DNA of 64,000 bases from assembly GCF_027938815.1 (NCBI RefSeq), contig NZ_CP115913.1, forward strand, positions 2,948,001-3,012,000, in the 5' to 3' direction. This DNA is from Oceanirhabdus sp. W0125-5. Lineage in GTDB: Bacteria > Bacillota > Clostridia > Clostridiales > Clostridiaceae. The notes under the pieces are model-generated. The model had not been told where the DNA came from. It did no database searches and saw only the letters and a list, made by a program, of their open reading frames with translations. Of this stretch, positions 53,341-63,201 are shown piece by piece. The translations under genes were made by a program, and so were the position numbers. Positions within the stretch are counted from its first letter, which is position 1. Each line of letters starts with the position of its first letter.

Positions 53341-54333
53341 ATGAAGAAAGTAGCGGTTATTTTTAATGGTGGTACTATTTCTATGAAAGTTGACAGAAAG
53401 CTTAAAGCAGCAGTACCTACTTTAAGTGGAGAAGATATTATGGCTATGGTTACAGGAATTGAAAACCATGCTGAAATTGAAACATTTTCTTTTTCGAGTC
53501 TACCAAGTCCACATATGACACCTGAATTGATGATGAAATTGTCAAAGATGGTGAGCGAACTACTTGATAGAGAAGAAATTTCAGGGGTGGTTGTAACACA
53601 TGGTACCGACACATTAGAGGAAACAGCATATTTATTAGATTTAACTATTAATTCTCAAAAGCCTGTTGTTGTTACTGGTTCTATGAGAAATAGTTCGGAA
53701 TTAGGTTATGATGGCCCTGCTAATTTAGCTGCATCAATAGTTGTAGCAACTTCTCAAGAAGCTGTAGGAAAAGGTGTTCTTGTATGCATGAATAATGAAA
53801 TAAACTCTGCAAGTGAAGTTACAAAGGAACACTCAATGCACTTAAATACATTCCAAAGTCCAGAATTTGGACCTATTGGAATAGTGGATAGTAATGAGAT
53901 AATCTTCTACAGAGATAAAGTGCTAAAACAATTCATACCGACTGAAAGCTTAAATGGAAGAGTAGAGTTGGTAAAAGCTGTTGCAGGTGATTCGGGAGCT
54001 CTTATTGATTTTTGCATAGATCAGGGAGTGGATGGAATTGTCATTGAAGGTATGGGGAGAGGTAATATTCCTCCTAAGATGGCAGAGGCTGTAAAGCGTG
54101 GAATTGAAAGAGGAGTAATTTTTGTATTAGTATCTAGATGTTATAAGGGAAGAGTTATGGATTCTTACGGATATGAAGGTGGAGGAAAAGAACTTAGACA
54201 AGCTGGAGTGATTTTTGGTGATAGATTGCCAGGTCAGAAAGCAAGGATAAAACTATTACTAGCTTTGAGTAATACGAATGAAAAAGATGAAATAAGAAAA
54301 ATGTTCGAAGATAAGCTATACAAAAACGAATAA
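53341..54333 (+). CDS. ansA: L-asparaginase, type I-like
   Basis: The 330-residue product has the asparaginase signatures VIFNGGTISMKVD with T12 as nucleophile, and VVTHGTDTLEETAYLLDL with the Thr-Asp pair, then TGSMRNSSELGYDGPANL. It hydrolyses asparagine to aspartate and ammonia. There is no signal peptide, so it is cytosolic. AGGAGG precedes the ATG by seven bases. It stands as a single gene just upstream of the riboswitch-controlled permease. Confidence 0.92.
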   Translation: MKKVAVIFNGGTISMKVDRKLKAAVPTLSGEDIMAMVTGIENHAEIETFSFSSLPSPHMTPELMMKLSKMVSELLDREEISGVVVTHGTDTLEETAYLLDLTINSQKPVVVTGSMRNSSELGYDGPANLAASIVVATSQEAVGKGVLVCMNNEINSASEVTKEHSMHLNTFQSPEFGPIGIVDSNEIIFYRDKVLKQFIPTESLNGRVELVKAVAGDSGALIDFCIDQGVDGIVIEGMGRGNIPPKMAEAVKRGIERGVIFVLVSRCYKGRVMDSYGYEGGGKELRQAGVIFGDRLPGQKARIKLLLALSNTNEKDEIRKMFEDKLYKNE

Positions 54334-54369
54334 AAAACAATAAATGCATAAAAACATTCGCAAAAAGTA

Positions 54370-54398
54370 TTGACATAGCTGTCGGAAATTGTTAAGAT
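54370..54398 (+). promoter_or_regulatory. Promoter of the purine permease transcript
   Basis: TTGACA (54370-54375) and TAAGAT (54393-54398) are spaced 17 bases apart, about 30 bases upstream of the aptamer. Confidence 0.75.
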
Positions 54399-54426
54399 AT
54401 AGCTGTGTTAAAAATCAATACGAAGA

Positions 54427-54494
54427 TACTCATATAAATCTGATAATATGGTTCAGAAGTTTCTACCGAATACCGGAAATATTCGACTATGGGA
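54427..54494 (+). promoter_or_regulatory. Guanine-class purine riboswitch aptamer
   Basis: The sequence follows the purine riboswitch: a P1 strand, ATATAA junction, P2 (TCTGA/TCAGA) with loop AATATGG, AAGTTTCTACC junction, P3 (CGAATA/TATTCG) with loop CCGGAAA, and CGACTATGGG. The ligand-pairing base is C (54487), giving guanine or hypoxanthine, not adenine. Two departures from consensus are an extra A in the first junction and CCGGAAA instead of CCGTAAA. Confidence 0.93.
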
Positions 54495-54558
54495 AATCAA
54501 ACGTGAATGTTACATAGCTAGTGCTGCCTAAGAGTTTTGGGAGTATGGTTATCTACAT

Positions 54559-54588
54559 AAGCTGCTGAGTTCCTCAGCAGCTTTTTCG
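54559..54588 (+). terminator. Riboswitch expression-platform terminator
   Basis: AAGCTGCTGAG and CTCAGCAGCTT form an 11-bp stem with loop TTC, followed by TTTCG. Ligand binding upstream should favour it and switch the permease off. Confidence 0.85.
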
Positions 54589-54613
54589 TTTATTAAAAAT
54601 AGGAGGGATCTAC

Positions 54614-55963
54614 ATGGATAAGTTTTTTAGGTTAGAACAAAATGGGACAACCGTTAAAAGAGAGGTAATTGGGGGGCTTACAACTTTCCTTACTATGGCG
54701 TATATTATCATAGTTAATCCATTGATTTTAAGTGGGACAGGAATGGACCAAGGAGCTTTAGTTACTGCTACATGTATTACGGCAGCATTTGCAACTATTT
54801 TAATGGGAATAACAGCTAATTTACCTTTAGCATTAGCATCAGGTATGGGACTTAATGCATCTTTCCTTATCTTTAGTCAAAAAATTGGACCAGAAGGATG
54901 GAAGGTAGCATTATTAGCAGTTTTAATAGAAGGTATTATCTTTATTATTTTATCATTATTAAAAGTTAGAGAGGCTGTAGTTAATGCTATTCCTAATAAT
55001 TTAAAAATAGCTGTATCAGCAGGTATAGGATTATTTATAGCTTTCATTGGATTCAAAGGTACTGGTTTGGTTGTTGGTGCTCCACATCCAACATTGGTTA
55101 CAGCGGGGAAATTCACTCAACCAACAGTGTTAATAACATTATTAGGTATCTTAGTAATTGTTTTATTAGAAACTAAAAAGGTAAGAGGATCAATTTTATG
55201 GGGAATTTTAGTTTCAACAGTTGTGGCATGGACCTATGCTATAATTTCACCAGAAAGTGCAGCTCAATACCAAATATTTGTACCAAATAAAATATTTGAA
55301 TTTAATTCAGTAAGTCCAATTGCTTTTAAGTTCGACTGGTCTTATTTATCAATAGAAAAAATTGGTGCTCTTTTTTCTATCGTAATTGCATTCTTATTTG
55401 TTGATTTTTTTGATACTGTAGGAACATTAGTAGGTGTAGCTTCTAAAGCAAATTTGGTAGATAAAGAAGGAAAAGTTAAAAATGCTGGAAAAGCATTATT
55501 AGTTGATGCTATTGGTACTACTGTTGGAGCTGTGGTTGGTACTTCAACTGTTACAACGTTTGTTGAGAGTTCAGCAGGGGTTGCTGATGGTGCTAGAACT
55601 GGACTAGCTTCAATTGTAACAGGAATACTATTCTTGTTTGCAATGTTCTTTGCTCCAATATTCATTTGTGTTCCGGCTTGTGCAACTGCACCTGCGTTAA
55701 TAGTTGTTGGATTCTTTATGATACAAAACATTGGAAAAATTGATTTCACTGACTTTACTGAAGGTGTTCCAGCTTTCTTAACAATTTCATTAATGACAGT
55801 AATTGGTATTGGAGAAGGCTTAACTTACGGAATAATGAGTTATGGTGTGATTAATGTACTATACAACTTACTTCAAAAGGATTCAGAGAAAAAGAAAAAG
55901 GTTTCATGGGTTATTATTATACTAACAATTCTATTCTTAGCTAAGTTAATTTTCTTACATTAA
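54614..55963 (+). CDS. pbuG: Guanine/hypoxanthine permease (AzgA-like)
   Basis: The 449-residue product is a nucleobase permease of the AzgA/PbuG family. GGLTTFLTMAYIIIVNP at the start, NLPLALASGMGLNASF, DFFDTVGTLVGVA and GTSTVTTFVESSAGVADG are typical blocks. It imports guanine or hypoxanthine with protons. The guanine riboswitch supports the substrate assignment. GGAGGG precedes the ATG, and a terminator follows, so it is a single-gene unit. Confidence 0.93.
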   Translation: MDKFFRLEQNGTTVKREVIGGLTTFLTMAYIIIVNPLILSGTGMDQGALVTATCITAAFATILMGITANLPLALASGMGLNASFLIFSQKIGPEGWKVALLAVLIEGIIFIILSLLKVREAVVNAIPNNLKIAVSAGIGLFIAFIGFKGTGLVVGAPHPTLVTAGKFTQPTVLITLLGILVIVLLETKKVRGSILWGILVSTVVAWTYAIISPESAAQYQIFVPNKIFEFNSVSPIAFKFDWSYLSIEKIGALFSIVIAFLFVDFFDTVGTLVGVASKANLVDKEGKVKNAGKALLVDAIGTTVGAVVGTSTVTTFVESSAGVADGARTGLASIVTGILFLFAMFFAPIFICVPACATAPALIVVGFFMIQNIGKIDFTDFTEGVPAFLTISLMTVIGIGEGLTYGIMSYGVINVLYNLLQKDSEKKKKVSWVIIILTILFLAKLIFLH

Positions 55964-55990
55964 ATTTATTAAATATTAAAAAAATACAAA

Positions 55991-56022
55991 AAACTCAGAG
56001 TGTTTTAGCTCTGAGTTTTTTT
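55991..56022 (+). terminator. Intrinsic terminator after pbuG
   Basis: AAACTCAGAG and CTCTGAGTTT form a ten-bp stem around TGTTTTAG, followed by TTTT. Confidence 0.9.
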
Positions 56023-56167
56023 ATGCAAATAATGAAATAATATTATTTTTGAATATTAAGTATTGGATATTATAAATAAAAAAATGTTAACAAAGTGTTA
56101 ACAAAGTATTGTTATTACTTGACTAAGAATGTATAATAACTTTTATAATTAAAAAGAGGTGATATTA

Positions 56168-57046
56168 ATGGTAAGCAGTATGACTGGATTCGGACGTGAT
56201 TCAATTATTGAAGCTGGAAAGAGTTTCGTTATTGAAATTAAAAGTGTCAATCATAGATATATGGATTTAAATATTAAGATGCCTAGAGTATATTTAACCC
56301 TTGAAGAAAGAATAAGAAGTGTTATAAAAGAGAAGTTAAATAGAGGTAAAATTGATATATACATAAATATGAAAGTTTTTGAAAGAACTGATGTTGAAGC
56401 AGTTCTTAATAAAAGTTTAGCAGAGAGTTATGTTAAATGCTTAAAAGAAATTCAAGAATCCTTTGATTTAAGAGATGATGTATCAGTCATAAATATTGCT
56501 AGATTCCCTGAAGTTGTAAATATTGAACATAAAGAAGAAGATGTTGAATTAATATGGGAAATTATAAAAAAACCACTCCAAGGAGCATTGGATAAGCACA
56601 TAGATATGAGATTCAGAGAAGGAGCAAAACTAAAAGAGGATCTTCTTTTAAAATGTTCAAACATTGAAGTCATGTTAAAGGTGATTCAAGAAAAATCATC
56701 AACTGTAGTTCTGGAATATAAAGAAAAACTTGAAAACAGATTAAAAGAGATTATCGAAGATAAGAACTACGACGAAGGTAGAGTAGCAATGGAAATTGCT
56801 ATTATTGCTGATAAGAGTTGTATAGATGAAGAACTAGTCAGATTATCAAGTCATATATCTCAAATTAGAGATACTCTTGAAATGGAAGAGCCTATTGGTA
56901 GAAAACTAGATTTCATAGTTCAAGAGATGAATAGAGAAGCTAACACAATTTCTTCTAAATCAAATGACTTAACAATTACTAAGAATATTTTACAAGTAAA
57001 AAGTGAAATAGAAAAAATAAGAGAACAAACTCAGAATATTGAATAA
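56168..57046 (+). CDS. yicC: YicC family endoribonuclease
   Basis: The 292-residue product starts [12 protein letters not shown] and contains [19 protein letters not shown] and the C-terminal [24 protein letters not shown], the hallmark of YicC proteins, several of which have endoribonuclease activity in sRNA turnover. ATG 56168 is placed after AAAGAGGTGAT. It heads the housekeeping operon with remA and gmk; its end is ten bases from the remA start. Confidence 0.93.
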   Translation: MVSSMTGFGRDSIIEAGKSFVIEIKSVNHRYMDLNIKMPRVYLTLEERIRSVIKEKLNRGKIDIYINMKVFERTDVEAVLNKSLAESYVKCLKEIQESFDLRDDVSVINIARFPEVVNIEHKEEDVELIWEIIKKPLQGALDKHIDMRFREGAKLKEDLLLKCSNIEVMLKVIQEKSSTVVLEYKEKLENRLKEIIEDKNYDEGRVAMEIAIIADKSCIDEELVRLSSHISQIRDTLEMEEPIGRKLDFIVQEMNREANTISSKSNDLTITKNILQVKSEIEKIREQTQNIE

Positions 57047-57056
57047 GGAGGATATT

Positions 57057-57329
57057 ATGGCTATAAAACTTATAAATATTGGATTTGGTAACATAGTTTC
57101 AGCTAACAGACTTGTTGCAATAGTTAGTCCAGAATCTGCACCTATAAAACGTATAATTCAAGAGGCTAGAGACAGAGGTATGCTTATAGATGCTACTTAT
57201 GGTAGAAGAACTAGAGCCGTAATTATTACTGACAGTGATCATGTTATATTATCAGCAGTTCAACCAGAAACAGTTGCACATAGATTAAGTGCTAAGGATG
57301 AAGTACACTCTGAAGAGGTGGATGATTAA
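57057..57329 (+). CDS. remA: Extracellular matrix regulator RemA family (DUF370)
   Basis: The 90-residue product has the conserved RemA core: [57 protein letters not shown]. In Bacillus it is a DNA-binding activator of biofilm matrix genes. ATG 57057 follows AAGGAGG. The usual yicC-remA-gmk-rpoZ order is kept. Confidence 0.93.
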   Translation: MAIKLINIGFGNIVSANRLVAIVSPESAPIKRIIQEARDRGMLIDATYGRRTRAVIITDSDHVILSAVQPETVAHRLSAKDEVHSEEVDD

Positions 57330-57330
57330 T

Positions 57331-57957
57331 ATGAAGCGTAAAGGGTTACTTATAGTAATTTCAGGGCCATCTGGTGCTGGTAAAGGAACGATTTGTAAAG
57401 AGTTAATTAAAAGAAATAGCGATATATGTATTTCGGTTTCTGCAACAACAAGAGAGCCTAGAAAAGGTGAAATAGATGGAGAAAGTTATTTCTTCATGGG
57501 AAAAGATGAATTTAAGGATGATATAGAAAAAGGCAATTTCCTTGAATATGCTGAAGTATATGGGAATTTTTATGGTACTCCTAAAGAAAAGGTTTTTGAG
57601 CGACTTGAGAGTGGTCAAGATGTAATTTTAGAGATTGATATTCAAGGAGCATTAAAAGTTAAGGATGTTTATCCTAAAGGAGTATTCATATTTATATTAC
57701 CACCTTCAATGGAGGAACTGAAAAACAGGATAATTGGTAGAGGTAGCGAAACGCCTGAGTCTCTTATGACAAGATTTAAATCTGCATTTGAAGAATTAAA
57801 TTTTGTATCAAGATATAATTACGCTGTAGTAAATGATGATGTTGATCTAGCTACATCAAGAATCGAAAATATTATCGAAGCAGAAAAATGTAGAGTAGAT
57901 AGAGTTGGAAATGAATTAATAAAAGAAATTTGTCAGGAGGTAGATGTTAATGTATAA
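57331..57957 (+). CDS. gmk: Guanylate kinase
   Basis: The 208-residue product has the P-loop SGPSGAGKGT at residues 11-20, the GMP-binding VSATTREPRKGEIDGESYFF, and FLEYAEVYGNFYGTP. It converts GMP to GDP. ATG 57331 follows AGAGGTGGAT; it begins one base after the remA stop. Its end overlaps the rpoZ start by eight bases. Confidence 0.95.
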   Translation: MKRKGLLIVISGPSGAGKGTICKELIKRNSDICISVSATTREPRKGEIDGESYFFMGKDEFKDDIEKGNFLEYAEVYGNFYGTPKEKVFERLESGQDVILEIDIQGALKVKDVYPKGVFIFILPPSMEELKNRIIGRGSETPESLMTRFKSAFEELNFVSRYNYAVVNDDVDLATSRIENIIEAEKCRVDRVGNELIKEICQEVDVNV

Positions 57958-58213
57958 ATCAGATTCAATGATAAACCCTTCAATAGTAGAATTATTAAAA
58001 TATGTGGATAATAAGTATTCCTTAGTTATAGCTACATCTAAGAGAGCTAGAAAATTAATCGATGGAGAAAGTCCAATAGTAGATATGGATGCGTCTAAGC
58101 CACTAACAACTGCAATTGTAGAAGTGAATTCGTCTAAGATGAATATAGATAGTGAAGGTGAAGAACTTTCAACTGAAGATAAATTACTAGAAGATATATT
58201 TATTGAAGATTAA
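57950..58213 (+). CDS. rpoZ: RNA polymerase omega subunit
   Basis: The 87-residue product starts MYKSDSMINPSIVELLKYV and contains YSLVIATSKRARKLIDG, the conserved omega segment that contacts the beta' subunit. ATG 57950 follows CAGGAGGTAG located within gmk. It ends one base before the coaBC start. Confidence 0.93.
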   Translation: MYKSDSMINPSIVELLKYVDNKYSLVIATSKRARKLIDGESPIVDMDASKPLTTAIVEVNSSKMNIDSEGEELSTEDKLLEDIFIED

Positions 58214-58214
58214 T

Positions 58215-59399
58215 ATGAAAAAGAAAACTATTGTAATTGGTGTCGCTGGTGGGATTGCAGCTTATAAGGCTTTAGATGTTGTTTCAAGATTGAAAAAAAA
58301 GGACTATGATGTTCATGTTATTATGACTAAAAGTGCATGTGAATTTGTAACTCCCCTTAGCTTTCAAGCATTGAGCCAGAATGATGTGGTATATGATATG
58401 TTTGAAGAGCCAAAAGCGTGGGAAATACAACATATCTCACTTGCTAAAAAAGCAGACTTGTTATTAGTAGTACCTGCAACTGCCAATATAATTGGTAAAA
58501 TAGCAAATGGTATAGCAGATGATATGCTATCAACAACTATCATGGCTACAAAGGGCAAAGTGGTTTTTGCTCCTGCTATGAATGTAAATATGTATGATAA
58601 CCCAATTGTTCAAAATAATATTTCAAAGCTTAAAAATTATGGGTATGGCTTTATTGAACCTGCTAGTGGTAGATTAGCATGTGGTGATGTTGGTAAAGGC
58701 AAATTAGCTGATACTGAATTGATTGCAGAGAAGGTTCATAGCTTAATGTACTCAAATAAAGATTTGATTGGTAAAAAGATTCTTATAACAGCGGGACCAA
58801 CAATTTCAAAAATTGATCCTGTTAGATATATTACGAATCATTCAAGTGGTAAGATGGGATATGAAATCGCCATGGAAGCTAGAGATAGAGGTGCAGAAGT
58901 AACGCTTGTATCAGGTCCTACTTCATTAGAAACTCCTTTTGGTATTAATGTTATTAAGGTTGAAACTAATGAAGAAATGTTTGAAGCTGTAATGAATAAT
59001 CAAATGGAAAGCGATATAATCATTAAAAGTGCTGCAGTAGCAGATTACAAGCCTAAGAAATACAGTACTCAAAAGATTAAAAAAAGTGATGATAATCTTA
59101 ATATTGAGTTTGAAAAAGACACAGATATTCTTAAAGAGCTTGGTAGAAGAAAAGAACATCAGATTTTGGTAGGATTTGCAGCAGAAAGTGAAAATTTGAT
59201 TGAAAATGCTCTCAAGAAGATTGAGAAAAAAAATCTGGATTATATTATTGTTAATGATATAAGCAGAAAAGATATTGGATTTAAGAGTAATGAAAATGAG
59301 GCTGTTTTAATTACTAAAAGTAAAGAGTGTATTGAATTTGGTAAATGTTCAAAAAGAGAAATGGCTTTTAAAATATTTGAATGTATATTACATGAATAA
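58215..59399 (+). CDS. coaBC: Bifunctional phosphopantothenoylcysteine decarboxylase/synthetase
   Basis: The 394-residue product joins the flavin-dependent CoaC decarboxylase (IGVAGGIAAYKALDVVSRL, HISLAKKADLLLVVPATAN, PAMNVNMYDNP) to the CoaB synthetase (ITAGPTISKIDPVRYITNHSS, SAAVADYKPKK). It makes phosphopantetheine for coenzyme A, downstream of the pantothenate taken up by PanF. The ribosome binding site is weak, so translation may be coupled to rpoZ. A terminator follows. Confidence 0.94.
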   Translation: MKKKTIVIGVAGGIAAYKALDVVSRLKKKDYDVHVIMTKSACEFVTPLSFQALSQNDVVYDMFEEPKAWEIQHISLAKKADLLLVVPATANIIGKIANGIADDMLSTTIMATKGKVVFAPAMNVNMYDNPIVQNNISKLKNYGYGFIEPASGRLACGDVGKGKLADTELIAEKVHSLMYSNKDLIGKKILITAGPTISKIDPVRYITNHSSGKMGYEIAMEARDRGAEVTLVSGPTSLETPFGINVIKVETNEEMFEAVMNNQMESDIIIKSAAVADYKPKKYSTQKIKKSDDNLNIEFEKDTDILKELGRRKEHQILVGFAAESENLIENALKKIEKKNLDYIIVNDISRKDIGFKSNENEAVLITKSKECIEFGKCSKREMAFKIFECILHE

Positions 59400-59423
59400 T
59401 ATATGGCACAAGGCCATAAGTAA

Positions 59424-59456
59424 ACAAAAGTGGCTTTGCCGCTTTTGTTTTTTGTA
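59424..59456 (+). terminator. Intrinsic terminator after coaBC
   Basis: ACAAAAG-GGC and GCC-CTTTTGT pair with one mismatch around TTT, followed by TTTTTGT. Confidence 0.85.
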
Positions 59457-59493
59457 CTTTAAATTTAAGAAGTATAACTTTTGAGGTGATGTT

Positions 59494-61686
59494 TTGAAAT
59501 ATTGTGGAGTTATTGTAAATAATGAAAGTATAGTTCTAGATAAATTATTTACATATAGGATTCCTGAAAATTTAAGAGGGTTTATTAAAATAGGACAGCA
59601 CGTTAAAGTCCCTTTTGGAAAGGGAAATAGATTAAAAGATGCTTTTATATTGTCAATTTTTGATGAGTGTGAGAACACTGATAAATTAAAAGAGATAAAT
59701 AGTATTTGTAGTAGTGAACCTGTTCTTTCCTCTAAAAATATTAGAGTTATAAACCTGATGAAGAAAAGGTATTTATGTACTTACTTAGAAGGGATTAAAT
59801 TATTTTTACCTAAAGGGCTTTTAAAGGGTAGAAGAGAAAAAATAAAATTAGTCTTATATACAAATAATGACTTGCATGGAAAATATACAGAAGAAAAATA
59901 TACTTCTATATATAATATAATTAAGCAAAATCAAGGAAGGTATTCAAGAAGTGAACTTAGTAAAGAATTTGATTATTCCCTTTCGTCTATAAATACTCTT
60001 GTAAAACATGGTTTTTTGGAAGTAAAAGAACAACGAGTTAATAGAATTGATGAAAGGTTATTTCCACATTTACCACCTAAAAAGCTCACAATGGATCAAC
60101 AATTAGCTATTGATGAGATAACAACAAGCGAAAGAAATGAATTTTTGCTTCATGGGGTTACTGGTAGTGGAAAAACTGAAATATATATGACTCTTGTACA
60201 AAAAATGCTTGAAAAAGGTAAACAATCAATTATACTTGTCCCTGAAATTGCCTTAACCCCTCAAATGGTTGAACGATTTAAAGGAAGGTTTGGTAAAGAT
60301 ATTACAGTATATCATAGTAAACTCTCTGAAGGAGAAAAGTATGATGAGTGGTACAGAGTGAAACAAGGTAAAGTTAAGATTGCCATCGGGGCCAGATCGG
60401 CGTTGTTTTTACCTTTTAATGATCTTGGTTTAATTGTTGTTGATGAAGAACATGAAAGTACTTATAAATCTGATAGTGATCCTAAGTATTTAGCTACAGA
60501 AATCGCTTTGATTAAAGGTAATATTGAAAATTGTAAAGTTGTTTTAGGATCTGCAACTCCAAATATTGAAACATACTATAAATTTAAACGGAATTTTTGG
60601 AAAATCATTTCCCTTGAAAAACGAGTGGATGGGGCAGAAATGCCGAAAATAGAATTGATTGACATGAGAAAAGAATTAGAAAATAATAATAAATCTTTTT
60701 TAAGTGTAAAATTGTATGAAGAAATAAATGAACGTCTTGAAAAAAAAGAGCAGATAATTCTTTTTTTAAATAGAAGAGGCTTTTCGACTTTTATTTCTTG
60801 TAGGAAATGTGGTCATGTGTTTAAATGTAGCAATTGTGATATTTCGCTGACATATCATCAAAAAAGTGGGATGCTTCATTGTCACTATTGTGGATATAAA
60901 GAAAGTTCAACTAAAATATGTCCAGAGTGTGGAAGTAAGTATGTTAAATATTTTGGATTAGGAACAGAAAGAATTCAAGACGAAATGGAAAAGTTATTCC
61001 CACAAGCTAGAATTCTACGAATGGATCACGATACAACAAGAAGTAAGGATGCATATGTTAATATATATTCTGATTTTAAGAATAAGAAGGCAGATATATT
61101 AATTGGAACACAAATGATTGCAAAAGGATTGGATTTCCCGGATGTTACACTTGTTGGGATTATTTCAGCTGATTTAGCATTGAATCTTCCTGATTTTAGA
61201 TCAAATGAAAGAACCTTTCAGTTAATAACTCAAGTATCAGGACGTGCAGGAAGAGGGGCAAAAGAAGGTAAAGTTATTTTACAAACCTATAGTCCTGAGA
61301 ATTATGCAATCTTATATGCTGTAAATAATGATTATAATGGTTTCTTAGAGGAAGAATTGAAGGTAAGAGAACTCATGAACTATCCACCATTTGGAAGAGT
61401 TATGATGATAAATATTTACAGCGAAAATGAAAATATGCTGATAAAAAGTGTTCATGAATTTTCTCATAGATTAAAAGCGTATTATGGTGGAAAGTATAAT
61501 ATTTTAGGACCTTGTCCTTCTCATGTTTCAAAAATTAAGAATCAATACAGATGGCAAATTATGATAAAAGGTAATTTGGATTATGTAGATGCTTTTAATA
61601 TTAAGAATATGGTTTACGATATGAGTAAAAGTACTTATAATAAAATAAAAGTGGGTTTAGATATGAATCCATATAATACTTTGTAA
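59494..61686 (+). CDS. priA: Primosomal protein N', replication restart helicase
   Basis: The 730-residue product has an N-terminal PriA 3'-DNA-binding domain, Walker A GVTGSGKTE with K227, Walker B VVDEEHE, the zinc-binding Cys pairs (CRKCGHVFKCSNCD, CHYCGY and CPECGSKY), and helicase blocks GTQMIAKGLDFPDV and QVSGRAGRG. It restarts stalled forks. It starts at TTG 59494 behind GAGGTGAT. Confidence 0.95.
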   Translation: MKYCGVIVNNESIVLDKLFTYRIPENLRGFIKIGQHVKVPFGKGNRLKDAFILSIFDECENTDKLKEINSICSSEPVLSSKNIRVINLMKKRYLCTYLEGIKLFLPKGLLKGRREKIKLVLYTNNDLHGKYTEEKYTSIYNIIKQNQGRYSRSELSKEFDYSLSSINTLVKHGFLEVKEQRVNRIDERLFPHLPPKKLTMDQQLAIDEITTSERNEFLLHGVTGSGKTEIYMTLVQKMLEKGKQSIILVPEIALTPQMVERFKGRFGKDITVYHSKLSEGEKYDEWYRVKQGKVKIAIGARSALFLPFNDLGLIVVDEEHESTYKSDSDPKYLATEIALIKGNIENCKVVLGSATPNIETYYKFKRNFWKIISLEKRVDGAEMPKIELIDMRKELENNNKSFLSVKLYEEINERLEKKEQIILFLNRRGFSTFISCRKCGHVFKCSNCDISLTYHQKSGMLHCHYCGYKESSTKICPECGSKYVKYFGLGTERIQDEMEKLFPQARILRMDHDTTRSKDAYVNIYSDFKNKKADILIGTQMIAKGLDFPDVTLVGIISADLALNLPDFRSNERTFQLITQVSGRAGRGAKEGKVILQTYSPENYAILYAVNNDYNGFLEEELKVRELMNYPPFGRVMMINIYSENENMLIKSVHEFSHRLKAYYGGKYNILGPCPSHVSKIKNQYRWQIMIKGNLDYVDAFNIKNMVYDMSKSTYNKIKVGLDMNPYNTL

Positions 61687-61729
61687 ATTAGTTTTTAAAA
61701 TATAATTAAGATGTTGAAAGGAGAAAGTT

Positions 61730-62182
61730 ATGGCTATAAGACAGATTAGAACTAAAGGTGATGAGGTTTTAAGAAAGAAGAGTAGAGTAATTGAGGAAAT
61801 AAATGATAGATTATTAATACTTATTGAAGATATGCTAGATACAATGTATGAAGCTGAGGGTGTTGGACTCGCTGCACCTCAAGTTGGTATTTTAAAAAGA
61901 GTTGTTGTCATAGATATTGGAGAAGGTCCAATTGTATTAATAAACCCTGAAATCATTGAATCAAGAGGTTCTTATATTGATGTGGAGGGCTGCTTAAGTA
62001 TTCCAAATGAGCAAGGTTATGTTGAGAGACCTGAATATGTTAAGGTTAAAGCTCTTAATGAGCGTGGTGAGAGCATAATTGTTGAAGGTGAAGATTTCTT
62101 AGCAAAAGCTATTTGTCATGAGTTAGACCATTTAGATGGTGTTTTATATATTGATAAGTTGGTTGAAGTGGAGGAAAAATAA
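61730..62182 (+). CDS. def: Peptide deformylase
   Basis: The 150-residue product has [17 protein letters not shown] with the metal-binding Cys, and CHELDHLDG with the two His and catalytic Glu. It removes the formyl group from new proteins. AAAGGAG precedes the ATG. Its TAA overlaps the fmt start. Confidence 0.95.
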   Translation: MAIRQIRTKGDEVLRKKSRVIEEINDRLLILIEDMLDTMYEAEGVGLAAPQVGILKRVVVIDIGEGPIVLINPEIIESRGSYIDVEGCLSIPNEQGYVERPEYVKVKALNERGESIIVEGEDFLAKAICHELDHLDGVLYIDKLVEVEEK

Positions 62183-63111
62183 TGAAGATTGTTTTTATGG
62201 GAACACCTGGGTTTGCTGTTCCTTCTTTAGAAAAAATGATAGAAAATTTTAATGTAGAAGCAATTTTTACTCAACCTGATAAACAGAGAGGAAGAGGTAA
62301 AAAAATTACGTTCTCTCCAGTTAAAGAAGTTGCTATAAAGCACGGTGTTGAAGTGTTTCAACCTACTGTTTTAAGAAAAGATGAAGAAGCTATTGAAGCT
62401 TTAAAGAGAATAAATCCTGATTTTATTGTTGTTGTAGCTTATGGACAGATTCTTAATAAGGTTGTTCTTGATATACCGAAATATGGATGCATTAATCTTC
62501 ATGCGTCATTACTACCTAAATATAGAGGTGCTGCACCACTGAATTGGGCAATAATAAATGGTGAAAAAGTTAGTGGTAACACAACACAGTTAATGGATAT
62601 AGGGGTAGATACTGGTGATATGTTAATTAAAGACGAAGTTGAAATACATGATGATATGACTGTTGGTGAACTACATGATAAATTATGCAGTAGTGGTGGA
62701 GATTTACTAGTGAGAACATTGAAGGGCATTGTTAGTGGGGAAGTAAAGGGTGTAAAACAAAATGATAATGAATCATCTCATGCACCTAAAATTGATAAAG
62801 AACTACAGCATATCAAGTGGAATCAAAGTGCTCAAAGTGTAAAAAATCTAATAAGAGGATTAAGTCCTTATCCAGCAGCTTTCACAAAATATGAGGATAA
62901 AAACATAAAAATTTATGAAAGTGAAGTTGTTGAAGGGACAGTAAGTGGAATGCCAGGTAAGATAGTAGATGTAAGTGATCAAGGAATTAAAATTGAGTGT
63001 AGTGATAAGTTCTTATTGATAAAGAAAATTCAGTTCCCAGGTAAAAAGCCAATGTACGTAAATGATTTTTTAAGGGGAAATGATTTAGAAAAAGGCATTA
63101 TTCTTGGATAA
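62182..63111 (+). CDS. fmt: Methionyl-tRNA formyltransferase
   Basis: The 309-residue product has the formyl transferase core, MGTPGFAVPSL, NLHASLLPKYRGAAPLNWAI with the catalytic Asn-His, and GDMLIKDEVEI. It formylates initiator Met-tRNA. The ATG overlaps the def stop (TAATG), showing translational coupling. Confidence 0.95.
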   Translation: MKIVFMGTPGFAVPSLEKMIENFNVEAIFTQPDKQRGRGKKITFSPVKEVAIKHGVEVFQPTVLRKDEEAIEALKRINPDFIVVVAYGQILNKVVLDIPKYGCINLHASLLPKYRGAAPLNWAIINGEKVSGNTTQLMDIGVDTGDMLIKDEVEIHDDMTVGELHDKLCSSGGDLLVRTLKGIVSGEVKGVKQNDNESSHAPKIDKELQHIKWNQSAQSVKNLIRGLSPYPAAFTKYEDKNIKIYESEVVEGTVSGMPGKIVDVSDQGIKIECSDKFLLIKKIQFPGKKPMYVNDFLRGNDLEKGIILG

Positions 63112-63143
63112 GACTATTTCAAGGATATCTATTATATTTTAAA

Positions 63144-63180
63144 AATTAATGTGCTGCCATTGCAGCACATTAATTTTAAA
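63144..63180. terminator. Long perfect hairpin between fmt and rsmB
   Basis: AATTAATGTGCTGC and GCAGCACATTAATT form a 14-bp perfect stem around CATT. The tail is TTAAATTAAA, so termination in either direction is partial. Confidence 0.7.
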
Positions 63181-63201
63181 TTAAACTACGAGAGGTAAAA
63201 T

